A DNA stretch of 64,000 nucleotides from Daphnia carinata (lineage: Eukaryota > Arthropoda > Branchiopoda > Diplostraca > Daphniidae), in NCBI RefSeq assembly GCF_022539665.2, contig NC_081336.1, forward strand, positions 9,958,778 through 10,022,777. The letters are read 5' to 3'. A program made the position numbers and the translations under genes. Of the stretch, positions 1 to 11,081 are shown one piece after another. The notes below the pieces were generated by a model. That model was given only the letters and a program-made list of their open reading frames with translations, made no database searches and had not been told where the DNA came from. Each line of letters opens with the position of its first letter. Positions within the stretch are counted from its first letter, which is position 1.

Positions 1-13
1 AATCTATGCGCAG

Positions 14-73
14 TTCGGCGATAAACCTGGATTTGCTGCCTTGCCCACTGAAGTTGAAGAGAGTTGGCATTAA
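14..73 (+). CDS. Vasa-like DEAD-box helicase, terminal exon (partial)
   Basis: A CAG acceptor at 11-13 opens a 19-codon frame ending FGDKPGFAALPTEVEESWH and a TAA stop at 71-73. The same exon occurs at 30619-30678, directly behind a recognisable Vasa-like helicase body, so it is assigned by homology within the window. An acidic, Trp-containing C-terminus (here EESWH) is typical of Vasa proteins. The rest of this gene lies left of the window, so I cannot tell whether this copy is functional. Confidence 0.6.
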   Translation, partial: FGDKPGFAALPTEVEESWH

Positions 74-318
74 CTCAATGTAATTAACCAAAATTCGTAT
101 CCAAGAACATCTTGGAATTTGCAATGTCTGTTTGAAAATTTGATTACGTGGTTATTTTGCCAACCTATTTACCTGAATAGATAAAATATTCATTTTGTTT
201 AAGGAAACAGGAAATGGGAATATTTTATATTATTCTTCTCTCTTTAGTGGGTTATTTTTTTTTTTTAATTTAACGTTTAACTACATAGCTTTCAAAATCT
301 ATAACTAACCATGTAGAG

Positions 319-390
319 ACAGTTATGGCATATTGGTAGCATGCTTTCCTACAGTGCGAAAGGTCTGTGGTTCGAATCTCAGTATGGTTA
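319..390 (+). repeat. tRNA-derived sequence (SINE-like)
   Basis: It shows a box A-like TGGCATATTGG and a box B-like GGTTCGAATCT with a near-complete T-arm. The anticodon loop is too long and the acceptor ends do not pair. This is a tRNA-derived pol III relic rather than a working tRNA. It is repeated at 30923-30994. Confidence 0.5.
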
Positions 391-560
391 ATATTGCTTG
401 GCGCCGAGAAAAATGTGGAATGCTGGCGTGGTCGTCCCAGAAAAAATTCTGGGATGCTACCGATCGTCGAGGAAAAAGAATTTTTCCCTTTTTTTGCCAT
501 TTTTCGTTATTTCGACAAATAAACGTGTGCTATGAAGAAAAAAGTGTGCCTAGCTTATCT

Positions 561-624
561 GAGTATTGAACACTAGACCTTCGGCTTCTTAAGCCGATGC
601 TCTACCATTGAGCTATTTCACATG
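561..624 (-). repeat. tRNA-like pseudogene
   Basis: On the minus strand a 4-bp D-arm (GCTC/GAGC) and a perfect 5-bp anticodon stem (TCGGC/GCCGA) enclose a seven-base loop with anticodon AAG. The T-arm is mispaired and the 3' acceptor strand is missing. The AAG anticodon would be leucine, but there is no long variable arm. It is repeated at 31165-31228. Confidence 0.5.
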
Positions 625-752
625 TTTATATTCTACTAATACTAATAGTGAATTTAGGAATACGGTTTGAACTTGGAAAAAAAAAACAAGCCTCCTTTTT
701 GTTTCATGACCATTCACTGGCTCAAAATATCGAAGCCAAGACCTAGGCCACT

Positions 753-937
753 TACCTTTCCGAATTCCAATACCTAAGATACCCGATTACCCATTTTTTC
801 TCTGATGGAGGTTTTTCTGTCACACCATCAGTTGTACCCAGGTGTTCGTTTGACAGAACCGACTTCGTTTTTTTTTCCTTTTCGTTTTTTTCTGCCTGCC
901 AATTGTCTGTGGTGGCAATGACGGATTTAGCGTTCAA
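753..937 (-). CDS. Putative exon, unidentified gene
   Basis: An open frame of about 61 codons, rich in Lys, Glu and Thr, ends NSERK directly before a strong donor GTAAGTGG. The predicted peptide is identical in the duplicate at 31357-31541. The frame extends a little upstream (F-C-G-A-A-I-V-Y) before a stop. I recognise no family. It may belong with the exon at 1207-1316 on the same strand. The alternative is a chance frame in recently duplicated DNA. Confidence 0.3.
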
Positions 938-1206
938 ATAAACAATTGCCGCACCACAAAACAGAGTTCAAACAACGTTGTGTATTTGTTTTTACGTAAA
1001 GAACAAAACAAACATGGAAAAATCCACCATTTTTATCTAAATCGAAAAGCGTGCATCACAACATACACAGCCACTTTGCACGACAACAGAACTATAAAAC
1101 TTGTTTTTTTTTCTTTGTTTTGTTTTTGATTTTGTTTTTTGTTTTTTTTTTTTTGCTTTTTTCTTTCCCCATAGAAAATAAAAGAAAAATGAGAAATTCT
1201 CCTTAC

Positions 1207-1316
1207 CGCTGCTGATGTTGCTGGAAGGGAATCAATGGCTGACTGTCATCATAGGATGGAGAAGATTCGTAGCTGATGTCACTGTTCTTCCGACGACGAT
1301 CTTCGCGTTGATCAAG
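1207..1316 (-). CDS. Putative exon, unidentified gene
   Basis: The segment lies between an acceptor (TTCTTCAG) and a donor (GTAAGG) and is open throughout. It encodes a polar stretch starting LDQREDRRRKNSD and ending PLIPFQQHQQR. Composition and splice sites look like a genuine exon of a low-complexity or disordered region. The same exon is present at 31809-31918. Function unknown. Confidence 0.35.
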
Positions 1317-1436
1317 CTGAAGAACGTGAAATTAATTGATAAGGAAAACGTGAAATTGGAATACGGATTAGAGTGAATTTAGCAATACGTGTTGGACTAA
1401 GAAAAAAACATACAACGATACCATGAAAAACAGGCG

Positions 1437-1545
1437 ATGACGTGGCAACCACGAGGCGACGGGCGAGGCGATGATGGCGCGATGGGCGAAGAGAAGACGG
1501 GGCGACGGGCGAGACGAAGACGGGGCGACAGGCCCGTGCCAGGGT
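1437..1545. repeat. GC-rich degenerate minisatellite (GACGGGCGA motif)
   Basis: Degenerate tandem units of GGGCGA, GACGGGGCGAC and GAGGCGA type stand out from the AT-rich surroundings. On the opposite strand they read TCGCCCGTC, the unit of the minisatellites at 21957-22110 and 55676-55920. The minus-strand open frame across it is a by-product of the repeat. Confidence 0.6.
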
Positions 1546-1599
1546 GCTGCAAAAATATTGTTTGTTAACCATTGACATCACTATATAGAGGAACAGACT

Positions 1600-3130
1600 T
1601 CTTCTACCAGATTGAGACTGATGAGATGATGAGTTTGCAAAGAGTCAAAGAATGACGTGAGGTATCCAATCCATTGATTTTGCATTGTTGGTTATCTTTT
1701 TTTTTGCAAACAGCATCCTTTTGAGTTTTAGATCCTCGAGCTAGAAATAAAAGCATAACCATGACAATGGGATACAGATTGACAAAATCTAAGTCAAATA
1801 CCATACTTCACAACACAAAATCCTGCCCTTTAATGGGCTATGTAGAAATGATTTGAAACACTACATATAGTGCACTTTTCACACATAACTGAATGACATG
1901 ATGAACGAAGAGTAGCAGAATGATGTAATTGGCATGGTGGTATCCCAACTCATATGGCTTGTGCCATTTCTAATTTTTCTTCGTGGTCAGTATCCTTAGT
2001 TATTAACGTTTCACCAACTACATCTGAAAACCAGAATCACAGCTATTGGATTCTGAATGGTAATTCATTTTTAATACCTCTCAATGCAGTGCAACTGAAT
2101 AGCATGATCCATTGTAAATATAGTAGGTTGCAAATAGCTTTTGGATTTCATAGCTGGCCTAGCTAATTGCAAGTTTACGCGTTGCACAAAAATACTCCAC
2201 TTTATGTTTCTCACTTCAGTAACACAGAAAATAATAAAAAACTTGCAATACCTAATGTCCACACCATTCAATTTGACCAAACTTATCAATGGGAAATTTG
2301 CATCACGAATTTTCGGATATGGGTTTCACCTGTAACACGTTGTTTTCCCACATAACAGAAGCAACAGTAGCGCCATCTGTTATCCTAATTTACAAACAAC
2401 AAGAGACACATGCCACCAGAAAATATTTTGCGAACCATATAAAACACTGTTAAAAAACGATGGAAACAGTACATGCACACATATAACAATAAAGCACAAT
2501 CGTTGCTGTTTGTTAACGCCGTTTACTGCAATGGTCTCACCAGTTTCTGCCAGTGTTGATTTGCCCGGTCCATTCTCTACTTCCGCAACTGTCTCACCCT
2601 TTCTTCTGTTAAGAGATTTAGTTCAACAAAAACGTGATAAGACATAAATTAATACAAAACATACCTTGCGTACAAAAGTGAAGCAGCCTCGTTACTGGCA
2701 CTGATGGCGTGCTTTACTTTGACACATCACATTTGCTGCGGTTACCCGTTAGCTAACAAGAAATTCAGTTACAAAAATGTGGGGTATTTTGAGGTAGACT
2801 CATTTAATTTTTGCTTTCTTACTTTTCCGTGTCTGTCTCGTTATTTTGCTTTCATTCCTACGTTTTCCAGTTTTTCTGTTAGTATTTGGAAGTGGAGCTA
2901 GTAACCATTTGCCTGCATTTATGTTGAACAGATTTGTTATGAGGACATCAAAGCAATATAGATATACACTTAATGGACACATAAAATTTTAGATGAAGCG
3001 GCATTCATCTTCGGTAGTTTCTGTACATTACGTTACCATATGCTACGGTGATGTAAAAGACAGCCGACAAGAAATCACAAACGCTGTGTACCATCTTTCC
3101 ACGAGCGTCGTAAAAAGCGTGCTGAAAGAA
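1600..3130. other. Noncoding stretch, no gene recognised
   Basis: AT-rich DNA with only short open frames, none with a recognisable motif. It is nearly identical to 32200-33735 and serves mainly as evidence for the duplication. Confidence 0.5.
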
Positions 3131-3135
3131 CACCG

Positions 3136-3315
3136 GTAAGCCTTGAGCAATTCGTTCAACTCGTATCCGTCAACGGTGCGATGCTCGTAAGCAAATTCGA
3201 AGAAGGCTGCCTCGTATAAGACAACATTTTGCTGCAACTGAACATTGTATAAGTTAATGATGGAAGCCACTTGAATCACGTCGATTTCATTTGAGACGGC
3301 AACATATCCACCTTC
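3136..3315 (-). CDS. Putative exon, unidentified gene
   Basis: The exon opens after an acceptor (GACATTAG) and closes before GTGTTC. Its roughly 60 codons run from EGGYVAVSNEID to ELNELLKAYR and look helical and protein-like. I do not recognise the family. The duplicate at 33739-33917 has a TAA in the same frame, so at least that copy is disabled. Adjoining minus-strand sequence (4341-5140) is Vasa-derived, but this peptide does not resemble a Vasa segment. Confidence 0.35.
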
Positions 3316-4340
3316 CTAATGTCGTTATAAAAAAGCAGAAAATGGTTATTATGTCAATACTATATGAATGCGCCGACTTTTCTACCACGAAAACAGACCC
3401 AAAATACAATTGTTTGTTGGGTTTTTAATTAAAACGATGGACACCCATGCACCTTCTAGTCACTAACACGGACGTGTCCGAGCTTTTCGCATTACCCCGG
3501 GACCAGTTGACCGTGTTCTGGCCTGACGGACGGTAGGGCAACGTAAACGACGAGGCGCGGCACGCTCTCTTCTGATAAACTGTCCATCTTAATATCGATC
3601 CTACGATAACGATAACGGGGTTCCTCATACTGATAGAACTAGATATGGTGGACGGGTATCCGATTTCCTCCTTGCATTGCGGAACACGCAAAACAATGCG
3701 AAAACGCATGATGAAAGAACCAAATAAAGAAATGTTATACTGTAAATTACCAAACATGCAAGTCCACGTAAACGACGAGATGGTACATAATTTCCGTACA
3801 CACTAGCAACAACTATGTCAGACGTTGCACCCATATTGTCAATGCCTGATATCGTTTTCTTCAGCAGCAAGTTTACAAGTCTTGGAGGTAAAGTTAACCA
3901 TTAAGGGTTTTAAAGCTCCATACCGAAGATGGTTGCAAAAAAAAAAAATAAAACCCTTTCCTGAAAAAAAACAAACAAACGATTATTCGAATTTGATTCA
4001 TGAACAAATCAAAATGAAGGATAATTCACGAGGAAGTGCGACAATTACAACTTCTGTCTTTTGAACCATGATATGTGACGCACCAACAACACCTTGTTCT
4101 AACAATATGTTCATAACCAGTACCAAGTACGCCGCCTACATGAAAAAATGTAAAATTTTAGATGACTTAATCAACGAATAACGAAGGGTTTGTTGAGTAT
4201 CTTAGACGCAATTGGACGTAATTGTAGTCGTAATCACCGGCGTGCCCACGCAAAATTACTTTTACTTCAACTTACCCAGTTCCTATCGGCCCCTTCAAAT
4301 CAAGCCAGTACGAGGGCATCAAGGTTTCAAAATTATACAG
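3316..4340. other. Unassigned sequence with overlapping minus-strand frames
   Basis: Minus-strand frames of 110 codons (3425-3757) and 81 codons (3625-3870) overlap and persist in the duplicate (34028-34360, 34228-34473). Neither shows a motif I know. They lie where the rest of the inverted Vasa helicase core would be expected but do not match it, so this may be intronic or foreign sequence. Confidence 0.3.
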
Positions 4341-5140
4341 CGTTAATTAATTGGATTACCGTTTTGCCGGAGCCCGTAACGGCACAAGCAATTAAATCTC
4401 TTTTGGCAAGAATAACTGCAACTGAAGCTTTCTGAACAGGTGTTGGTTTTATGTAGCCAGAATTCTTAATGTTTTTAAGTAGTAGTTGGCGCAGGCCAAG
4501 GCTTCTTCAAATAATGTTATGTATTGAGGTACATCTTTTCCTGTAACCTAAAGCAAACCCAATAGATATTTTTAAATCGTAAAATACATTTTTGACAAAT
4601 GGCTTACCTGAAGAACAACTATATCAAAATTGTTAAAGTGTTTCCCACAGAACCCACAGAACCCTTAAAGAGTTCCTTTTCATCGCATGTCACAGCTTGC
4701 GGAATGCATTGCTCATGTGGCTTTACATCTCCCATCAATTCACTGAATAGATTCGGACAGCCTTTCGAGGTGTAACCAGCTTCATGACATTAGTGGTAAA
4801 ACAATGAACACTGGAACATAAAATATTTTTGTGAAGACACAATTCATGTTTACATTGTAACACTTGCTGCCACCATTGCATCCTCCTTAAGGAAAATCCC
4901 TTGCTACATGGCCCTCTTCTTCGTTAGAAATGAACACTAACAATGTTTTTTGTTGTTTTTTTTTTTTGCCTCATGGCAGGTACGACTTCCACCACCGCCA
5001 CGGCCCCTTTGTGGACAATCCTTCGAGAAACGTCTCCTTCCCCATACTATAAAAAGCACCAAAAGTTAAGTTCACACATCTTTTTCGATATTTTACCTTA
5101 CTTTGTGACTCCAGGGAAAGAGGCTTTTTCTCGGTAGATG
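4341..5140 (-). pseudogene. Inverted Vasa-like helicase fragment
   Basis: Read on the minus strand from 5140 downwards, it carries Gly-rich zinc-knuckle exons (GRSRTCHE; EEEGHVARDFP), a linker exon (NLFSELM), a Q-motif region ([22 protein letters not shown]) and the Walker A region AVTGSGKTV at about 4360-4390. The order matches Vasa-type DEAD-box RNA helicases up to motif I, then homology stops. At least one frame change lies between the FEEA and [12 protein letters not shown] segments. It is related to the plus-strand gene at 28331-30678 and repeated at 34941-35740. Probably a non-functional inverted duplicate. Confidence 0.65.
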
Positions 5141-5144
5141 GCTG

Positions 5145-6104
5145 CCCGTTTAAAAAATCATGAAATCAACTATATACAAGCAGATGATTTGGCTTAGAAC
5201 AAATGGACAGACATTGTCAGTCATATAATAGGAGGGTTTTTAAAAAACATAAAAATCTTCTATTATTAAATGGCTATGCTGTTCGTGTGAACTACTCACG
5301 TTGCCAATTTGCTGAATCTGTTCCGATATAGAGCCTTTTTCAGTCTATTGTAGGCAGAGTCATATGACTCTGATTGTAGGTGTTTTTAATTTTTTTTTCT
5401 GTTTTGGTTTTTTTTTGTGGTTTGCTTAATTGCAACGCAGCTGGCAAGAACAGATTTGATTGTCCGCGAGATTGCCCAGTTTGCCGGTCATACTGTTTTC
5501 ACGTGCAATTTTCTTTCATTTGACTAGTGGAATTGGTTAACGCTCGCAGTTAGCTCTACCGGCAAAAGCGGTTTCTTATTTGCCTTTTAGATGACGAAGA
5601 AAATTGGGTTTTTTATTCATCATTCGACATATTGTTTTTTCTTTCTTATTATTTTTTCATTGTTTACTCAGGTTCTTTACTGCTCTGATTGTTTTCCTGT
5701 ATGAGCCCCACTACAGTTCGCTAGAAGCTTGAAATGAAATGAGATACTTATCCAAAGAGAGAAGATGCTTGTTGAACCGATATTGAATCACTTGACGGGT
5801 TTTTTAGGCTTTGATATTTAATTTCATTTTAAAGTCGTTTGCCGACATAGAATTTTTAAATCGTCGAATGAGTTGCAATCAACTTGTCTATAGGAATAAT
5901 AAATTGATTAACACTCAAAGGCAATGCAGGAATTTTTGTATTTCTGAAAGTGAAATCAGTGCATCTTAAGCAAAACAGGGAAGAAAGCGGGTAATTTTAG
6001 TTTTCAAGGGGTTAACGGCAAAAGAATTCAAAGTATGCAACAGACGCCATATTTAAATTTTCCGTCCTCAAAGGACATTGCATCGCCTAGAAACGAATTA
6101 TGGT
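5145..6104. repeat. Ankyrin-kinase 3'-flank repeat, copy 1
   Basis: This block precedes the stop codon of ankyrin-kinase copy A. It is shared with 11651-12585, 23531-24454, 35745-36625, 42731-43330 and 46656-47503. Shared landmarks include GCAACGCAGCTGGCAAGAA, CGCGAGATTG, TTTTCACGTG and AAGAAAGCGGG. It has no coding potential of its own. Six copies in one orientation show that flank and gene were amplified together. Confidence 0.75.
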
Positions 6105-9066
6105 TCAAACGAGAACTACTTCGTCGAGTAGTTTTAGGATTTCGTCCTTGTTCGTAACCCACTTATTAGCGAGTAAAAAGGTTCGAGCATTGTATTCACC
6201 TTTGACCTTTGCATTCACATCAATTCCCAATTGGACTAAGAGTTGAATGGCGTCATGTAAATTTGGGTTTGAATTCCGTGTAAAACAATAATGGAGCGCA
6301 TTCCTTCCATCAAAGTCCTTTACATTCACATTGATTCCTAGGCGAATGAAGTCTTTGATTTTTCCAACTAGATCAGGCGAAGAGTCACGGGCACAAAGTA
6401 GAAGAAATTCTTTTTCTTTTTCATTTTCCTTCAGCTATATTGGAAAAATTTGCAAAAGCCGATGTTGATACTTGTTAACTTAAAAAAAAATCATAATATT
6501 ACTTTATTCTTAATGGATTCCAGTTGTTCGACGAGTTCTGCCGAACTCATTCTTTTTTCCGGTTCGTGTTCCAATATTTTCGTTAGTAAGTCATCCTCAT
6601 AAAATTTGCGCAATTCGTCACGAATTTCTAGAATTAAGCAACCAAGTGTTGATAAATAGAAGAGTAAAATAGTATGGAAGTCAATTGGGATTACTCATCA
6701 TATTCACCGGTTTTTTTCTAATTATGTTAGCGTCAATTTCATTTGCATATGAACCGAATAGATGTTCTCCCTCCGACAAAATATAACCGAAGACGAGGCC
6801 GAGGCAAAACACATCGCTCTTGTTGCTGCCCAAAATCTCTTCGTTTGGCGCTTTTTCTTTGTTGCTGAGCTTTTTCAGCACTTCAGGTGCCAACCAATAA
6901 CCCTTTAAGTTTACGGATTTGGCCAAGTCAAAACCAGACCATTTCATTATTATACCTTCATCTTCTCCAGCCCTCCGCATAATGAAGATGTTTCTCGGGT
7001 TCATGTCTCGGTGAATTAATTTCATTGAATGGATGTATGCCAGGCCTGAAGCTAATTGATGGAAAATTTCGATTTGCCGTGGCATACGTCCTTTGTATTT
7101 TTGTAGATCATCCTTCGGTAGGAAAAGTTGATTTAAGGAAGCGACACATAATTCCAACGCGTAGTACCTTTAGCACGAAAACAAAAAACAAATCAATTTT
7201 GAAATCATATTGCTATTTTAAACCGGATAAAAATGTCTTACATAAAGTCGTTGTCCTTTTCACAGTGAAGAAGTTTGACGATGTTCGGATGATCAAACTT
7301 TAGCAAAGCTTCTTCTTCTATTTCCTTGACATGACGTTTTTCAACTCTTTTTACTGCCACTTCACGACGTTCGTAATTCCCATGAAATATCGTACCAAAG
7401 CGACCTTCTCCTATTATAGCATCGCGCTCGATCCAAATTTTCAATCCCTTCTTCTCTTTATTACACAAATAATCGGACACATTCATTCCATATTTGTCCT
7501 TTGCCTGCGCATCAAATCCTGATGCTACCAAAAACTTAACTGTTCGGTTAAATTTGGGCTTGAATTGCCTCGACATAAATAATGGAGCCCATTTGATCCA
7601 TTGTTGCTTTTTGCCTTCGCGACGATTCCGGGTTGAATCAAGATTTGAATTGGGTTCATTAAGTTTTGGCTCGAATGGTATCGACACAAATAATGAATGG
7701 CATTCATTCCATCGCTATCCGTTGCAGTCACGTTGATTCCGTTTCCGATTAACAGTTGAATTGCGTCGATTAATTTTTGGCTTGAATGGTATTGACACAA
7801 ATAATGCATGGCATTCATTCTATCGTTGTCCGTTGCATTTACGTCGATTCCGCTTTCGATTACGAGTTGAATTGCGACGGTTAATTTTCGGTTTGAATAG
7901 TTCCGACACAAAAGGTGGAGTGCATTCTGTCCACATCTGTCCTTTACGTTAACGTTAATTCCCAACTGAATCAAGTCTCGGATTTTTTCCGTTAGATCCA
8001 ATCGCGAATCACGCCCACACAATTCAAGCAATTCTTTTTCTTTTCCAGTGAGCTAAATTGAAAACATTGGCATGTGTTTAATGTGATTGTTCGACTTAAA
8101 TTCATTTTTACCTTATTCTTGATCGAGTGTAATTGAACGACTACTTCTTTTGATGTTATTCTTTCATTGGGGTCGTTTCTCAACATTTGTGCCAATAGCT
8201 CATTCCCGTAACAGCCGCGTAATTTGCCATCCATTTCTAGGTAAAGCAATGAGCCTCTTTTAATCAGAAAACAATATCGTTATAGTATATCAGGGATTAC
8301 TTTGCATGTTGATGGGATTTCCTTTAACTATGTTGTCGGCAATTTCATTTTCGGTGGAACCGTAGAGATGTTCGCCGTTCAAGAATAGACTACCGAAAAC
8401 AAGTCCCAATGCAAAAACGTCGCTCATGACGCTTACTGGATAACTGGTTTCATCTACGTTTCCTATAGGATTTGTCAATTGAAGCAACTCGGGTGCTAAC
8501 CATGCCCTATTTCTTCTGATGGGACTGTTTTGCTTTGCTTCACTGATACTTCTGATCAGCCCAAAATTTGTCCATTTGAGGGTAACCTCATCTTGGTTAG
8601 CAGATTCCACCACTATCAGGACATTTTCTGGTATGATGTCTCCGTGAACTAAATTATTTGAATGGAGGTATTTGAGACCAGAAGCTAATTGAAGCAAACC
8701 ATCGATATGATGTGGCATATGTCCCTTGTATTTTCTGCATCATTCGACTTCAAGAATAGTAGATCTAAGGTGGCCAATAATGGGTCCAATCCATAGTACC
8801 TGGTAACACGATAAAAAACACAATAAAATCATTGTTGATATTATATTGTGATTAAAATAATAAGAAATATCCTACGTATACTCATCGTCACTTCCACATT
8901 GGAGAATTTTGACGATGTTTGGGTGATTTAACTTTAGCAAAGCTTCTTCTTCTTTATTTTTGTGGACACGATGTACTCGAATTATTTTTGTTTCATCATC
9001 GCGAACTCCGAACTTTCCTTCAAACACTTGACCTAAGCCATCCGCCATACTTTCGGTACTCATCAA
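6105..9066 (-). pseudogene. Ankyrin-kinase copy A (pseudokinase-Ank-kinase-Ank), frameshifted
   Basis: Exons read by eye: up to 9066-8876, 8799-8301, 8236-8112, 8052-7242, 7167-6695, 6627-6503, 6434-6105. Module 1 is a pseudokinase (G-loop DGLGQVF, HGDIIPEN instead of HRD-x-K, NFG instead of DFG). About four 37-residue ankyrin repeats follow, then kinase 2 (GEGRFGTIF, AVKRV, HRDMNPRN, and GFD in place of DFG), then one ankyrin repeat and a cap ending in TGA. Against copy D there is a 1-nt deletion near 8737, another near 7545, and an 11-codon deletion in the activation segment before APEVL. Introns are ~60-75 bp. The two frameshifts indicate a pseudogene unless they are assembly errors. Confidence 0.75.
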
Positions 9067-9194
9067 ATACAGGATAGCTCAAGAGTTCCATAATGTATAA
9101 TTTTCGAATGACATTGTTGTGAAGGCTTCCTTTTAAACCTCTACAAATGACCAATGCCTTTAGTTGATAACGAGAGAAAAACGTCTAACAGCAA

Positions 9195-9500
9195 TCAAGT
9201 TTGATGACCTTGTTTAAACTTGTGCTGGCACCTAGTGGACAACACAGACATGTTTGTCCATTTGTGACATAATCTACGGGCCTGGTTTATCAGTAGTGAA
9301 TGATTAGTCATACGTCCGTTGTATTTTCTGGCGCCATCTGAGTTCAAAAACAGCTGATCTAAAGTGGTCAAACACGGGCCGAATTCATTGTACATGGTAA
9401 CACGGTAACAAAAACAAAATCAAATCATTGTGATATCGTATTGCAATTCAAACCAATCAAAAATGTCCTACCTATACTCATCGTCACTTCATCGTTACTG
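9195..9500 (-). pseudogene. Remnant of a further pseudokinase module
   Basis: The segment encodes CLTTLDQLFL-x-SDGARKYNGRM, matching the start of the pseudokinase C-lobe exon of copies A and D, and then loses similarity. Just upstream (9470-9490) is SDDEYR followed by GTAGGA, the end of the preceding N-lobe exon. It is a truncated second pseudokinase copy 5' of copy A. Confidence 0.55.
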
Positions 9501-11064
9501 AGTTCTTATCAATGCCGGGTTTGTGTGACGGTTTTCATTAAAAGTCTCTTTAAAATTTAGTTTCAGGGTTTTTCAGCGTTGATGCGTCGACATTTCATGG
9601 CACCATTGCTGCCTTATTGGTCTGTTTTACGTGATTTTGCACCGAGTAGCCTTCGTAAATTCGTCGCTCGGGTATTTATGTTAAACTACTTTGCCTTAAT
9701 ACCGATCGCCACGCCTTTCTCCCAATTCAATAATTAGTTAGGTGCAATATTCTTGAAAGCGATATATTACATTGCCACGTAGGAAGCAGCTGTGGTTATT
9801 TCTGCCTATGGGCTGTGCTGTAAGTGAGGGCAACAATTTACAATTATATTTTTTATTGTCCAATTAATGTTTTCGTGCTTGTTTTTTAGCAGAGTTGGGG
9901 TGGTGATTGGTGCCCTTGTAGTGAATTCCACACTTCACCCTGATTTTGGGTTTTGCTTTGGCGTTCGCGTAGTGGCCGAGTATTGTTGTTGGCGTCGTCT
10001 TGGTCATTTTTCTCCCTTGCTTCTTGTTCTGTTGTTCGAGTACTTATTTCTATTACCACCCCAGGCTGAAGGACAATGTTGTTTGGTTTCTATAATGGCG
10101 TCAATAACCTTCACTCTATAGCTATTATTTTTTCTTAGTAATGAATTCATCCTGTTTCTATTCAGAATCTGCTGTGGCGATTTTCTGTCGACTGTTCCTT
10201 GTTGCTCTGGTGTTAATTACGTCTTAGGAGTCCCCTGGCCTATGATGCTGCCGCCGAACTGTTTGTTTTCACGCTTCAGGTAATGTTTTTTCTTTATCGT
10301 GCTCATCTGTTCCGCCAAAAAATTCGCTTCCGCACTTCAGGTAATAATCTTTTATGGTGCTGCTCTGTTCCAGATGAAGGGTCAACTTTCAGGTATGACG
10401 ATTCGAATCGAAGGCTTGTGCAGAGCAGAGAACTCACTTCAGATTCTTTTTTAATGGCAGGCTGTTGGTTTTTAGGATTGAAATTCTTGCTGGAAACTGA
10501 GCATGATGAAATAATGTTTTCTTGAATTCTTTTTAATTTTACCTTATATTTCCTAGTTGACGATTCTCCTCAATACAAAACTCTGTTAAGTGACATTGGT
10601 TTGGCGAATGCAACGCTGTTTGTTGATTTCTTAAAAATTCAGCAGCTTCAGAACCTGATTTCTTAATCATTCGAAATTCTTAAATTCAATTTGCAATATG
10701 AAATTCAGACCAACATTTCATATTTCCATCGCCATCTTTTTCCGATTAATTGTTTTATTTGGTTCATAGCTTGTGTTGGCAATGCTGTCGAGAAGCTGGA
10801 GTGGGGGGTAAAAAAAGCGCCAAATTGTGCTCACCAACTGATGAGTTTCATCATTGCCATTTTAACTGATATCGACAAAGGATGTGCTATGTGTCGCTTT
10901 CTACTCGTCTCTATTTCTGTTTCCGTATTATAAGGGTTTCAGTGTTGAAGACAAAAGCTTTCAGTCGCAATCGGCTGACAAACAATTTAATGTTCAAATC
11001 AGATGATGTATCAAGTGTAAAGAAAAACGGCGATGGCAAGTCGGTCAGCTGATTGAGAGACAAT
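9501..11064. repeat. Retroelement-like noncoding sequence (possible LTR remnant)
   Basis: There is no protein-coding exon here. It shares blocks with 25519-26540 and 43600-46050 (for example CCAGGCTGAAGGACAATGTT and repeated CTTCAGGTAAT/CTGTTCC segments), and its last ~450 bases match 41651-42086. It ends exactly at a primer-binding-site-like sequence. No gag or pol follows. I could not define the 5' end or a TG...CA boundary, so the LTR label is tentative. Confidence 0.35.
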
Positions 11065-11081
11065 TGGCGCCCTCGACGGGA
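11065..11081 (+). other. Primer-binding-site-like motif, copy 1
   Basis: TGGCGCCCTCGACGGGA resembles the tRNA-primer binding sites that start with TGGCGCCC in LTR retroelements. The same motif occurs at 22910, 42087 and 46051 (one base different), always with related sequence on its 3' side. Function in retrotransposition is inferred only. Confidence 0.4.

Noticed and set aside
561-624. Functional tRNA-Leu (AAG)
   Set aside because: The T-arm does not pair, the acceptor 3' strand is absent and the long variable arm expected of tRNA-Leu is missing.
1312-1581. 89-codon minus-strand frame and its copy at 31914-32183
   Set aside because: It runs through the GC-rich minisatellite and overlaps the better-supported exon at 1207-1316 out of context. 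No motif.
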